Notes: a model not told the origin generated them from the letters alone. A stretch of 64,000 bases of DNA from an uncultured Duncaniella sp. (GCA_958352885.1 CATWQI010000008.1:87455-151454); one strand, 5' to 3'. Shown: positions 52,849 to 62,046, numbered from the stretch's first letter. Numbers and translations are program-made.

Positions 52849-53745
52849 ATGGAAATATACGAGGCAGACACTATTGAAAAATACAACCGCTATTTCGGTT
52901 TTGAGACGCGACATCCGCTTGTCGGCATAGTTAATTTTGACGATACTGTGGAGCAGCCGACACATTGCATGCACTTCGGTTTTTATTCTCTTTTCATTAA
53001 AAAGACCACAGGGTGTAAGATAAACTATGGAAAGACATCCTATGACTTTGATGATGAGACAGTGGTCAGTTTCGCTCCCGGACAGACCGTTGGGGTACAC
53101 CGTCTGGAGGATGGCCCGGCACCGGAGGCTGTGGGACTGCTGTTTCATCCTGATTTTCTTCTGCGGACTCCATTAGGTCAGAAAATCAAGCAATACACAT
53201 TCTTCTCCTATGCCTCAAACGAAGCGTTGCATCTGTCGACTGAAGAACGCCTAATCTTGCAGGACTATATGGACAAGATAGCCCGTGAGCTGCAACATCC
53301 AATCGACAAGTTTTCAAAGTCACTTATCATTTCCAATATAGAGGTAATGCTCAATTACTGTATGCGCTTCTACGAGCGTCAGTTTGTCACTCGTGAAGAA
53401 CTGAACCACAACGCTCTCGGCAGATTCGAGCAGCTGATTGACGAATATCTTGACAACGGACGTGGAGCAACCGACGGAATCCCCACAGTGAAGTATTTCG
53501 CCGACAAGATATGCCTTTCATCCAACTATTTCGGCGACCTTGTAAAGCAGGAAACAGGCAAGACCGCACAGGAATACATACAGCTGAAAATGATAAACTA
53601 CGCTAAAAACTCGCTGTTGAATCCGGTACTGAGTACCAAACAGATTGCTGAACTGCTTGGTTTCCAGCACTCGCAGCACTTCATCCGCTTCTTCAAAAAA
53701 CAAACAGGAAGTACTCCAAGAGAATACCGGCTACAGTTGAATTGA
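52849..53745 (+). CDS. AraC-family transcriptional regulator (2)
   Basis: 298 residues from ATG 52849, with a purine-rich AAAAAAGG ribosome-binding stretch upstream; an earlier ATG at 52819 overlaps the promoter box. N-terminal cupin-like domain, then two helix-turn-helix motifs (KYFADKICLSSNYFGDLV and KQIAELLGFQHSQHFIRFF), ending TGSTPREYR. Divergent from the nine-gene leftward redox operon and probably its regulator, giving each of the two big operons its own AraC protein. Confidence 0.92.
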   Translation: MEIYEADTIEKYNRYFGFETRHPLVGIVNFDDTVEQPTHCMHFGFYSLFIKKTTGCKINYGKTSYDFDDETVVSFAPGQTVGVHRLEDGPAPEAVGLLFHPDFLLRTPLGQKIKQYTFFSYASNEALHLSTEERLILQDYMDKIARELQHPIDKFSKSLIISNIEVMLNYCMRFYERQFVTREELNHNALGRFEQLIDEYLDNGRGATDGIPTVKYFADKICLSSNYFGDLVKQETGKTAQEYIQLKMINYAKNSLLNPVLSTKQIAELLGFQHSQHFIRFFKKQTGSTPREYRLQLN

Positions 53746-53877
53746 GCAAAATAAAGTTTTGCTTAAAGCTCGTTGTATTCCTCGTCAGTCACAGGTTCAA
53801 GCCAGATGTTTTCCGTGTTTTCGCCGGGTACTGTGAATGCGAGATGCGCAAAGCAACATAAAAATAAAACTATATCG

Positions 53878-56412
53878 TCAAAATCGGTACTGTATGGAGG
53901 CGAGGATACTGCGCCGGCGAATCCCGAAGTGGTACTCGGAGCGTGATAGTGTACCGTAGTTGACGTATTCATAGCTACGTCGGTTTAGCAGATTATTGGC
54001 TGTGAGCGACAGGCGCACTCGGTTATTGAGTCGCCATACCGCCGAAGCATCAAGGAGTACGAGATTAGCAGTATTTCCCTCTGGAAAACGGGTCAGGAAA
54101 TGCTCTGCGCCGATAGTGAGTTGCACAATATCGCTGGGGATTATAGTCGTAAAAATATTTTGTCGAAATGTATGATAATCGTTGCTCTCATCGTCGATTC
54201 TCAGTTTTGAGAAACCGTAGCTTGCCTCATAGTTGGCAGAAAGCCACTTCATGATACTTCCCTTGAAGTATGGTTTTATGCCGGCTGTCATCTGGCGGTA
54301 TGGTATCACCTCGTAATCGCGCATGGAGGATGCGGATGAGACAGAGGCATTGACATCACAGCCCACCACCATCTTACTGTGCCCAAGCCCTTTACTGAAA
54401 CCGCCATTGGCGTACCATGAGTTGCTGTGATTCAGTCTGTCGGCGTATGTGGAGACTATGAAGTTGCCTATGAACAACTGGTTTGACATCATAGCGCTGC
54501 GGGCGTGGTTATAGGTAGCGGAGAGATTGAAAAACAGTGATTTCAGCGGATTGCGATAACGGTAAGAAAGCGTCGCCGCAACGTTCTGTGAATACTTGTC
54601 GGGATTTTCGGCAATGAAAAGATTTCGGTAGTCGGAAAGCACCGGAGCCGTAATGTTCAGATAAGGTTTTGGAGATCCGAGGCTATATGCTACCGAACCG
54701 GAAATATCGGATTTTGCTGTAAGTTGCCGTCTGAGATACAAGCGAGGCGAAGCGTTGATATAATCATGCTGACCGGCGACAGAGTAATGAAGCCATTTCA
54801 AGCGCATAGACAATGAGGCTCTCCATCCATTGCGTTCATAATCCACCTGCGGAGTGGCATATAGGTTTGACAGAAATGCCTCATGGATTCCGGAATTATC
54901 AAAATCGCCAAGTCCGGAAAGGGCGCTGTTCATGCGGTGGTAGTCAAGGTCAAGACCACCGGAGAGGTAATATTTCCAAAAGCGTGTCATCTTCCCGAAT
55001 TTGGTTTCAGTGGTGCTTCTGAAATCTGTGGAGCCGATACACTGCACAGCATCTTCGTCACCTGCCACTAACAATCGGTCAGGACGATGCATGAATGTGT
55101 TGCGAGATATTAGGGTGAAAAGTTTTTTCTCGTTGCGCTTCACAAGTTTCAAATCATTGTTCGCAGAAAAACTTTTGCGGTTAACTCGCTGTGCAAGGTC
55201 AAATGAGCCTGTTATTGCGGAATTTGATTTATTCCAGCCCCCTGCGACTGAGAATTTTTCCTTTAGGAAATAGCCACGCTTGTTTGTCTGGCTGTAGAAC
55301 TGTGCCGACAGGTCATGTGTCTGCGTCCGCTGTGAATTGTTCTGCACAAACTGAGGAATCTGATTACTGAAATAATCTGTAGTCACTCCGGAATTATAGT
55401 CAAGGCGGTCGCCCGTATAGTTGAGATTAAGACGCATTGAGGTATCACCCTTCTTCCATGCTGTTATAGCGTTAGCGAGCCACGAAAGGTTGTCGCGTGT
55501 GCGCTTCTCCGTCAGAGGCGCATTTACAATGTCGGCAGATATATACTCCGGCCAGAGATTTGAGGTATAATCTGAAGAAAACATATCGTCGAAATCGTGT
55601 TCCTGTATCTCATTGGCGGGATTCCATCCGGTATTGTCGGCTTTAAGGGTGATGATGTTCTGTGTCTTCGCCCCGATACGCATTGTGTAGAGCGAGCCAT
55701 CGTAAAGGAGCGGCTGCATTCCGGTTGCCGCCTGCCCTACCCCAGCCCAACGGCTCCTGGCATTCTCTTTCAGTTTGAGATTAATACCCGCCTCTTCCGG
55801 AAATTCAATCCCTTCGAGAGCCTTGACCGGCTGATGGTTTTCCATCACCTCCACCGAAGCCACGTCCTTGTGCGAGATATTGTTGGTGGCAAGACCGTAT
55901 TGACCCCCTATGAAGTCGTTGCCGTCGAGATAGAACTTGTTGATAGGCTTCCCCTGATACTTTATGGTGCCGTCGTCTTCGACTTTAATGCCGGGCAATC
56001 GCTTGATAACGTCAATAATGGCATTGTCCTTAGCGTTGGCATATTTGGCGACATTGAATACCAGTGTATCCCCTTTGGCATATATGTCGGGAGCCTCCAC
56101 TATCACGTCATTGAGTTGTGTGGCTTTAGGTCTGAGACGGACACAGGAGAAGTCGGCGGTTACGGATAATGAAACAGATTCGTAGCCCATGAAGCGGAAC
56201 GACACGGAGTCGGCTCCCGCTTTCGGGTTGATTACAAAGCGTCCCTCTTTATCTGTCGAGGTAAATGCGCCATTAGACTTTACGATACATCCTATTATCG
56301 GTTCATTTGTATCGGCGTCAATAACTCTGCCGCGCAGTCCGTCCGGGTCTACCGCCGAAGCCGACAGCAGACCGTGGAGGACGCAAAGTATGAAAAAACT
56401 GTATCTGTTCAT
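53878..56412 (-). CDS. TonB-dependent receptor-like outer-membrane protein with carboxypeptidase-regulatory domain
   Basis: 844 residues. Signal peptide about 1-20, a carboxypeptidase-regulatory-like domain (about 26-95; GRVIDADTNEPIIGCIV), a plug (about 98-215; YAKGDTLVFNVAKY, IKRLPGIKVEDDGTIKYQG, FYLDGND) and a large barrel ending SILASIQYRF. This is the branch that commonly sits next to GLPGLI-family genes, as here, where it overlaps one by four bases. The cargo is unknown; a role in peptide or metal handling has been proposed for such pairs. Probably controlled by the adjacent two-component system. Confidence 0.92.
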   Translation of the reverse strand: MNRYSFFILCVLHGLLSASAVDPDGLRGRVIDADTNEPIIGCIVKSNGAFTSTDKEGRFVINPKAGADSVSFRFMGYESVSLSVTADFSCVRLRPKATQLNDVIVEAPDIYAKGDTLVFNVAKYANAKDNAIIDVIKRLPGIKVEDDGTIKYQGKPINKFYLDGNDFIGGQYGLATNNISHKDVASVEVMENHQPVKALEGIEFPEEAGINLKLKENARSRWAGVGQAATGMQPLLYDGSLYTMRIGAKTQNIITLKADNTGWNPANEIQEHDFDDMFSSDYTSNLWPEYISADIVNAPLTEKRTRDNLSWLANAITAWKKGDTSMRLNLNYTGDRLDYNSGVTTDYFSNQIPQFVQNNSQRTQTHDLSAQFYSQTNKRGYFLKEKFSVAGGWNKSNSAITGSFDLAQRVNRKSFSANNDLKLVKRNEKKLFTLISRNTFMHRPDRLLVAGDEDAVQCIGSTDFRSTTETKFGKMTRFWKYYLSGGLDLDYHRMNSALSGLGDFDNSGIHEAFLSNLYATPQVDYERNGWRASLSMRLKWLHYSVAGQHDYINASPRLYLRRQLTAKSDISGSVAYSLGSPKPYLNITAPVLSDYRNLFIAENPDKYSQNVAATLSYRYRNPLKSLFFNLSATYNHARSAMMSNQLFIGNFIVSTYADRLNHSNSWYANGGFSKGLGHSKMVVGCDVNASVSSASSMRDYEVIPYRQMTAGIKPYFKGSIMKWLSANYEASYGFSKLRIDDESNDYHTFRQNIFTTIIPSDIVQLTIGAEHFLTRFPEGNTANLVLLDASAVWRLNNRVRLSLTANNLLNRRSYEYVNYGTLSRSEYHFGIRRRSILASIQYRF

Positions 56413-57290
56413 TTCTTCCAGTCAAGTTCAAGATAATCATATGATAGCTCAATCGGGTCGTATGCATCGAGCGATGGATTCCCCTCCATGTCGGTGACTG
56501 TGATATGCCCACCGGTTGTAGCTTCGAAATAGGCATAGGGATTCACTTCATAACGATGTTTGACATCGTAATACCCTTTACGGTCTGTTTTGTTGAAGGG
56601 AACTTTGTAAATTGTAATTGGGCGGTCTGAATCCGACTTGATGCCAATGCACTCGAATGTGTAATGCCCATTCTCATCTGAAGCCTTCATGATAAGCCCG
56701 GGGAGACCGTGCAGTTTCCACGGTCCGTCCGGCAGCGGAATATCCTCTGTATAGAATACCGTCCACTCGCGTCCACGGAATTTGCACCGTGCGCTCTGAC
56801 ATTCGTAGCCGAGCACATTGGTTACCGAATCGGTCAGCTCCCAGTCGAGAGTGGGCATATCCTCTTCATATCGGAACCAATCCTGACAGATTTTCTCAGT
56901 GTGGGTAAGACGACCGGTGGGATAGTTCTTGTAGATTGTCATGAACTCGCCGTTATCAAGTTTCCCTTCCCGTGCAGCGTTTGCTATCTGTTCAGAAGTA
57001 GAGCGTATGATGATGGAATCTATTGTGAGATTTTTGTAACTCGAGAATTTAGAAAGTCCATCCGGACCAATCTGAAGGAGCATATTGTCACTTGACATAT
57101 TATCTTCAAGCGTGCCTGTTGTATCAACACAGCAACGGTAGTCATAGACAAACTCCATATTTTCTGAAGCGATGGTCTCAGTCTCAGGAACTGAGGACCG
57201 AACGAGGTTGAGTTGGCGACGTAATATCTTGCCTGAGGCGATTGAGACTGTAACAGCCATGATAGAGAGAATCAAAAATGTCTTTTTCAT
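56409..57290 (-). CDS. GLPGLI-family protein
   Basis: 293 residues from ATG 57290 (the frame is open 26 codons earlier). Signal peptide about 1-19. The defining motif is seen as PWKLHGLPGLIMKASDENG (about 190-208), preceded by GYECQSARCKFRGREWTVFYT. GLPGLI proteins are periplasmic or surface proteins of unknown function found beside TonB receptors in Bacteroidetes. First gene of a two-gene operon, divergent from the kinase gene. Confidence 0.92.
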   Translation of the reverse strand: MKKTFLILSIMAVTVSIASGKILRRQLNLVRSSVPETETIASENMEFVYDYRCCVDTTGTLEDNMSSDNMLLQIGPDGLSKFSSYKNLTIDSIIIRSTSEQIANAAREGKLDNGEFMTIYKNYPTGRLTHTEKICQDWFRYEEDMPTLDWELTDSVTNVLGYECQSARCKFRGREWTVFYTEDIPLPDGPWKLHGLPGLIMKASDENGHYTFECIGIKSDSDRPITIYKVPFNKTDRKGYYDVKHRYEVNPYAYFEATTGGHITVTDMEGNPSLDAYDPIELSYDYLELDWKK

Positions 57291-57326
57291 ATCGTTTTGA
57301 GTTTTTGTTGTTTCTGATTGGTGCTG

Positions 57327-57334
57327 CAAAGTTA
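57327..57334 (-). promoter_or_regulatory. -7 promoter box of the GLPGLI-receptor operon
   Basis: Minus strand TAACTTTG followed by C, exact match, 37 bases before the ATG at 57290. Confidence 0.7.
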
Positions 57335-57453
57335 CCCCAACATTGACTCTCCTTCCGAATATAATCATTACTCAAACATTAAGGAATTATTACTAAATTA
57401 TTACTGGCAGACAAATACCCGGACAAATCAATCTCATGGTCGGTAAAAAAGTG

Positions 57454-57461
57454 TAACTTTG
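57454..57461 (+). promoter_or_regulatory. -7 promoter box of histidine kinase 2
   Basis: TAACTTTG followed by C, exact match; only CGTC separates it from the ATG at 57466, so a leaderless mRNA is predicted. Confidence 0.7.
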
Positions 57462-57465
57462 CGTC

Positions 57466-58965
57466 ATGGAAAAACGTATCAAGTCTCTGTATATAGTCAC
57501 AATAATAGCAATCATCGCCTTCCTCGGAATGCAGACGCATTGGATATATGGGCGCTATGATTTCGCTCTAAAAGATTATGAGCGAAATCTTGGCAAACGA
57601 ATTGAATTGTGCGTGGAAGACTATAATGCGACACGAGATAAAAGTGTGGATACCCGAGCTGACTCTTTGAAGAAGAATGGAAGCAATGCTGATATATTCT
57701 CCGTTCCTACGTTTTCGTTGAAGCAAGAATATGGAGATACAGTCAAGACTACTCGTACATCCAAGATATATACATATCAATTTTCGGCTCATGAGCTTCT
57801 CGGACTTGAGCCGGAAATACCACTCACCGAGGAGCAAAGAACCAAAGCTATGGAGCTGGCAAATATTCAGATGATTCAGCCGATTGATTCCTTGATTTTT
57901 GACGCATCAGGAGCTAAAGATGAGAGCGAGGCATGGCGTGCGACATCCAATGTACATACAGAGCGAAAATGTCCGTTCAGAGTCGAGGGAATTGACTCAG
58001 TACTGAAAAAATACGGAATCAAGGCAAAAATAAATCTGATTCAGGCTGACAGTATGGTTTGGGAAACTGCTGTGAAATATCACCCGTCTGTTATTGATCC
58101 GGGACTTACGATAACAATCCCTTACTCACAGTTACAAGGGAAAACTGTTAGCATTTTCAGTAGGATAAATCCCTTAGATGTACTTCCGGGTATGTGGCAG
58201 GTCCTTGTCATAACTCTGCTTGTCTCTGTTCTACTCATTGACTGCCTTATCCTGCAGTTTTCCACAGTGTTGAAACTGTCACGACTTGACAAGATGCGCA
58301 ACAGTTTCATAACCACAATGATTCACGAACTGAAACGCCCGCTCTCGATGCTTAAGATGTGCGTGTCAGGTCTCGAAAACAAGAAAATGATGGCGGATTC
58401 AGAAACTCGAAGCGAACTCTTGGGAGAAACACGTAACGCACTTGACAATCTTTCCGCCTACTTCTCTAAACTTCGCGACATCACTTTCAACAATGTGGAA
58501 CAGATACCATTGAATATACAGTATATCAATCTTCGTCAACTTTTCAATGCTGTTTCCGGAGCGATTGCAATCCCGAGCGACAAGTCTGTGACCTTTACTA
58601 ACGATATTAATGATACTATTACTGTTCTTGCCGACCCGTCTCACATGTTCAATATACTGACAAATCTGGTTGAGAATGCGATTAAATATTCAGGAGCCAA
58701 TGTGGAAATCCATGCCTGCGCCACTACCGAACGCGCAGGATATATAGAAATCCATATTTCCGATAATGGCACAGGGATAGCACCCGATGACCGCCGCCGC
58801 ATTTTCGACCGCTTCTATCGTGGTAAGAATTCTTACGGAGATATCCCAGGCATGGGGCTTGGTCTGGCGTATGTCAAGCTTCTTGTCGATGCTCATAGTG
58901 GAGAAATCAGTGTTGACAGCAATGTTGGTGAAGGTTCATGTTTTACAATCAGCTTACCACGATAG
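57466..58965 (+). CDS. Sensor histidine kinase (2)
   Basis: 499 residues. Membrane segments about 8-24 and 243-265 flank a periplasmic sensor of about 215 residues with no recognised domain. Cytoplasmic kinase with phosphoacceptor His287 in MIHELKRPL, N-box NLVENAIKYS, G1 DNGTGIAPDDR and G2 GMGLGLAYVK. Two bases separate it from its response regulator. This kinase pairs with a divergent GLPGLI/receptor operon, which suggests it senses the cargo of that system or envelope stress. Confidence 0.93.
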   Translation: MEKRIKSLYIVTIIAIIAFLGMQTHWIYGRYDFALKDYERNLGKRIELCVEDYNATRDKSVDTRADSLKKNGSNADIFSVPTFSLKQEYGDTVKTTRTSKIYTYQFSAHELLGLEPEIPLTEEQRTKAMELANIQMIQPIDSLIFDASGAKDESEAWRATSNVHTERKCPFRVEGIDSVLKKYGIKAKINLIQADSMVWETAVKYHPSVIDPGLTITIPYSQLQGKTVSIFSRINPLDVLPGMWQVLVITLLVSVLLIDCLILQFSTVLKLSRLDKMRNSFITTMIHELKRPLSMLKMCVSGLENKKMMADSETRSELLGETRNALDNLSAYFSKLRDITFNNVEQIPLNIQYINLRQLFNAVSGAIAIPSDKSVTFTNDINDTITVLADPSHMFNILTNLVENAIKYSGANVEIHACATTERAGYIEIHISDNGTGIAPDDRRRIFDRFYRGKNSYGDIPGMGLGLAYVKLLVDAHSGEISVDSNVGEGSCFTISLPR

Positions 58966-58967
58966 CC

Positions 58968-59648
58968 ATGAAACCAATCAGAATACTCTTGGTCGATGAT
59001 GACCTCAAAAACTCAATGCTTCTCAAACGATTCATTGAGACAGAAGGTTATGAGGTTATCTATGCAAACAACGGGAAAGTGGGATTGGAGATGTATCGTG
59101 AAATACGCCCGGATCTCATACTGCTCGACATAAATATGCCTGAACTTGATGGTTTTGAGATGGCGAGAATAATACGTGAGAATGACAAACATGTGATTAT
59201 ATTCTTTCTAACTGACCGCACCGACAAAGTTGACAGACTTCATGGTTTTTCACTAAAAGGTAATGATTATATCCCTAAGCCCTTCTATCCTGAGGAGCTG
59301 ATCGCTAAAATAAACGAGCGGTTTGAGAGTATGACAGTGAATCAGGATGTGGAGTATCAGTTGGGCGACACCGTTTTCCGTCCTAATCTTTCCTCCCTTA
59401 CCTACAAGGGTGAGACACACTCACTGTCGGTGCGTCAGACGGAAATCCTTCAGATGCTCGCCGAGAATATCGGCAAACCCGTTGAACGCGACACAATCCT
59501 TGAAAAGATATGGGGCGACGCAAGCTACTCCAACTCTCTTGCACTTAATGTGCAGATTACCTATATCCGTCGCCTCATCACCGATCCTACTGTAACTATC
59601 ACCTCCATTAAGAAGAAAGGATATATTCTGTCAGTCAATCCATTCTAA
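58968..59648 (+). CDS. OmpR-family response regulator (2)
   Basis: 226 residues from ATG 58968. Receiver with Asp10-Asp11, phosphoacceptor Asp54 (ILLDINMPE), and Lys in DYIPKPFYP; winged-helix domain from about 125 with LSVRQTEILQMLAENIGKPV and the final KKKGYILSV. Partner of the kinase upstream. The likely target is the divergent GLPGLI-receptor operon. Confidence 0.93.
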   Translation: MKPIRILLVDDDLKNSMLLKRFIETEGYEVIYANNGKVGLEMYREIRPDLILLDINMPELDGFEMARIIRENDKHVIIFFLTDRTDKVDRLHGFSLKGNDYIPKPFYPEELIAKINERFESMTVNQDVEYQLGDTVFRPNLSSLTYKGETHSLSVRQTEILQMLAENIGKPVERDTILEKIWGDASYSNSLALNVQITYIRRLITDPTVTITSIKKKGYILSVNPF

Positions 59649-59778
59649 TTAATATCGGCACATATAAGTCACGGCATCCTATCATGAACATTTTAATGAA
59701 CCGTTCATTGTTATTGCTTTTTCTAATATCAAAGGTCTGACAGTTAAGTGCAAACAGCTTACTCACTAAGTTTAGGTA

Positions 59779-59809
59779 TTGTGGATAGGCTTGATTATTT
59801 GTACCTTTG
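59779..59809 (+). promoter_or_regulatory. Promoter of the tetR gene
   Basis: TACCTTTG at 59802-59809 is an exact -7 box followed by C; TTGT at 59779-59782 is a -33 candidate with a 19-base spacer. Confidence 0.65.
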
Positions 59810-59836
59810 CGACATAAAACTGAACGAGGGCTATTT

Positions 59837-60448
59837 ATGCAAGTTCTGAAAGAAGACATTAAAAACCGAATTCTTAACGTTGCAAAACAAGAGTTTGCAA
59901 AGAGAGGATTCATCAAGACTTCGATGCGCGACATTGCCAAAGGTGCCGGGGTCGGAGTCGGAAACTTGTATAATTACTTCTCAAGCAAAGACCATCTTTT
60001 TATTGAGGTACTGTCCCCAATTACAGCAGCCTTTTATGCCATTTTTGACAGTCATCATGGCACTAACGGAACTGATGCACTTGAAATGATAACTCCTGAT
60101 TATCTAACATCGTCAGTTCTGGAATATGTGAACATTATCAACGGGAACAGAATTCTTATGAAGATACTGTTTTTCAAGGCACAGGGATCTTCTTTGGAAA
60201 ATTTCAAAATGGATTTTACAGACAAGGCAACAGAGCAGGTTAAAGTATGGTTTGCCGATCAAAAATCCCGGCATCCTCACATAAATATCAATGTGAGCGA
60301 CTTTATGGTACATCTTCATACAGTATGGATGTTCACAATGTTTGAGGAGATGCTTATGCATAAAATGAGCATGACCGAAATACGTCGTATAATAGAAGAG
60401 TACATCACATTTGAAACCATAGGATGGAAATATCTGCTTCAAGCATAA
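59837..60448 (+). CDS. TetR-family transcriptional regulator
   Basis: 203 residues from ATG 59837, which has a GAGGG ribosome-binding sequence; the earlier TTG at 59807 overlaps the promoter box. The N-terminal helix-turn-helix reads ILNVAKQEFAKRGFIKTSMR followed by DIAKGAGVGVGNLYNYFSSK (about 14-53). The ligand-binding C-domain is mostly helical and unassigned. It is followed by a terminator, a palindromic site and the ATC-hydrolase/methyltransferase pair it probably controls. Confidence 0.92.
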   Translation: MQVLKEDIKNRILNVAKQEFAKRGFIKTSMRDIAKGAGVGVGNLYNYFSSKDHLFIEVLSPITAAFYAIFDSHHGTNGTDALEMITPDYLTSSVLEYVNIINGNRILMKILFFKAQGSSLENFKMDFTDKATEQVKVWFADQKSRHPHININVSDFMVHLHTVWMFTMFEEMLMHKMSMTEIRRIIEEYITFETIGWKYLLQA

Positions 60449-60473
60449 GTAATATCCAGATAAGGCATTATAG

Positions 60474-60512
60474 GGAGAGAATCTCAAATCAGAGGTTCTC
60501 TCCTCTTTTTTT
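60474..60512 (+). terminator. Terminator of tetR
   Basis: GGAGAGAA (60474-60481) pairs with TTCTCTCC (60496-60503), with TCTC/GAGG pairing inside, followed by CTTTTTTT. Confidence 0.85.
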
Positions 60513-60543
60513 GAACAAATATGAATATTGTTCATTATTGAAC
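60512..60543. promoter_or_regulatory. Palindromic cluster, candidate TetR operator
   Basis: TGAACAA (60512-60518) and TTGTTCA (60528-60534) form an inverted repeat with a nine-base spacer, and GTTCA (60530) / TGAAC (60539) form a second, overlapping one. The cluster lies between tetR and the two-gene operon it faces. Confidence 0.5.
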
Positions 60544-60568
60544 CCATTTAGATATTCAAACCAATATT

Positions 60569-61225
60569 ATGGAACAATCTAAAATAAACCAGTTTGAGCC
60601 GCAGATTGAAGGCATTAAGGCGGCCTTCTTTACTGAATTAAGCTCTCTGTATGGCTGTGTAAAAGCACAGGAGATAACTGATATAGCTTGGAAACAATTT
60701 CAAACCAACCTACCTCTAATTCCCGAAGTCAGCGAAAAGTCGCCATGGATTAAAAACATTATCGTCATCTGTTTTGAGATTGGTATATGGAGACAACTTG
60801 AGTCAGAAGGTATACCGCTCTATGAAATATCGGCAATGACTTGGAGAATATTAAATATGGCACTAAGCAAATTACCTTCCAAAGTCATAGAAAATTCACA
60901 AAACATGATGCTGTCCGTAACATATGTGGAAAGAATTGCTGATGATTCGGAAAAGCTCGATAGCAGTTGCAACTGGAAAGTCAAAGCAATATATCCTACG
61001 GAGTCAGATACATTTGATATAGGAATGGATGTACTTTCGTGTCCTATAATTGCCCTATGCAATAATCTTGGAGTCGCTCGTTATATTCCCTATCTTTGTC
61101 AGAACGACTATGCAACATATTCGGCTTTTGGCATAAGACTGGAAAGAACTCAGACTCTTGCAGAAGGCGGGAATAAATGTGACTTCAGGCTTTCAAAAGA
61201 ACCCATTAAAAAATATAAGATATGA
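60569..61225 (+). CDS. L-2-amino-thiazoline-4-carboxylate (ATC) hydrolase-family protein
   Basis: 218 residues, cytosolic. The C-terminal half carries the family pattern: CPIIALCNNLGVARYIPYLC (about 153-172), then QNDYATYSAFGIRLERTQTL and AEGGNKCDFRL. The founding enzyme opens the ATC ring to S-carbamoylcysteine; most family members are uncharacterised and found next to regulators and methyltransferases. It overlaps the downstream methyltransferase by four bases, so the two proteins likely act together. The conserved cysteines could be catalytic. Confidence 0.85.
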   Translation: MEQSKINQFEPQIEGIKAAFFTELSSLYGCVKAQEITDIAWKQFQTNLPLIPEVSEKSPWIKNIIVICFEIGIWRQLESEGIPLYEISAMTWRILNMALSKLPSKVIENSQNMMLSVTYVERIADDSEKLDSSCNWKVKAIYPTESDTFDIGMDVLSCPIIALCNNLGVARYIPYLCQNDYATYSAFGIRLERTQTLAEGGNKCDFRLSKEPIKKYKI

Positions 61226-62031
61226 ATCAATTCAAAGACAAAGTATCGGAAACTCTTCTGATTCCGCTTTATATGCGAGCCAAAGAGAGTAGCCGAGCTG
61301 ATGCAATAGTTCGCGACCCAGTGGCACAACGCATTGTCGAATCAATTGAATATGACTATTCAAAGTTCGACACAGCCAAAATGAGCGAGATCGGCTGTGC
61401 AATCAGATGCCGTTTCTTCGACGACATGGTAAAGGAATTTGTCCAACGCCATAATAATCCGGTGATAGTCAATCTCGGATGTGGACTTGACGCACGTTGC
61501 CAACGTACCGTGGAAGGAATATCTAATGTAACATTCTACAGCCTTGACTTACCGGATACCATAGACCTGCGTCGGTCATTCATCCCTGAGGCTTCTAACG
61601 AAACATATATCTCGGAGTCAATGTTTGATACCGCCTGGATGGATAGGATTAAGAGCGAACATCCCTTCGGCGATATCCTCCTCATAGCCGAAGGCGTCAT
61701 CATGTATTTTGAAGAAGCGACTCTCCGACAATTCTTTAACGACTTATGCGATCGTTTCCTCAAAGCCGAAATCTGGTTTGACATCATGGGAACTCTTGGC
61801 GTTAAAAATCAGAACAGACATGATGCGCTTAAAAATATGGACGCAACTTTCAAATGGGGCATCAACGACGGAAAAATCCTCGAATCATGGAATCAGCATC
61901 TGTCTCTGATAGGACAGATTTCTCCGGGACGCTTCTTCCGCTCACGTCAGACAATACTTATGCGTGCATTGTCATTATTCCCCGGTATATTTTTCAGACT
62001 TTATTCCTATTTAGGATATCGAATTTCATAA
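61222..62031 (+). CDS. LCM-family SAM-dependent O-methyltransferase
   Basis: 269 residues of the leucine carboxyl methyltransferase type, which in bacteria methylates carboxyl or polyketide-type small molecules. SAM-binding motif I is VNLGCGLDARCQR (about 85-97), the acidic post-motif is SLDLPDTIDLRR, and IAEGVIMYF (about 154-162) is the family's third block. Translationally coupled to the ATC-hydrolase-like gene; a two-enzyme modification module under TetR control is inferred. Confidence 0.87.
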   Translation: MNQFKDKVSETLLIPLYMRAKESSRADAIVRDPVAQRIVESIEYDYSKFDTAKMSEIGCAIRCRFFDDMVKEFVQRHNNPVIVNLGCGLDARCQRTVEGISNVTFYSLDLPDTIDLRRSFIPEASNETYISESMFDTAWMDRIKSEHPFGDILLIAEGVIMYFEEATLRQFFNDLCDRFLKAEIWFDIMGTLGVKNQNRHDALKNMDATFKWGINDGKILESWNQHLSLIGQISPGRFFRSRQTILMRALSLFPGIFFRLYSYLGYRIS

Positions 62032-62046
62032 TCAGACCCCGTTGGA

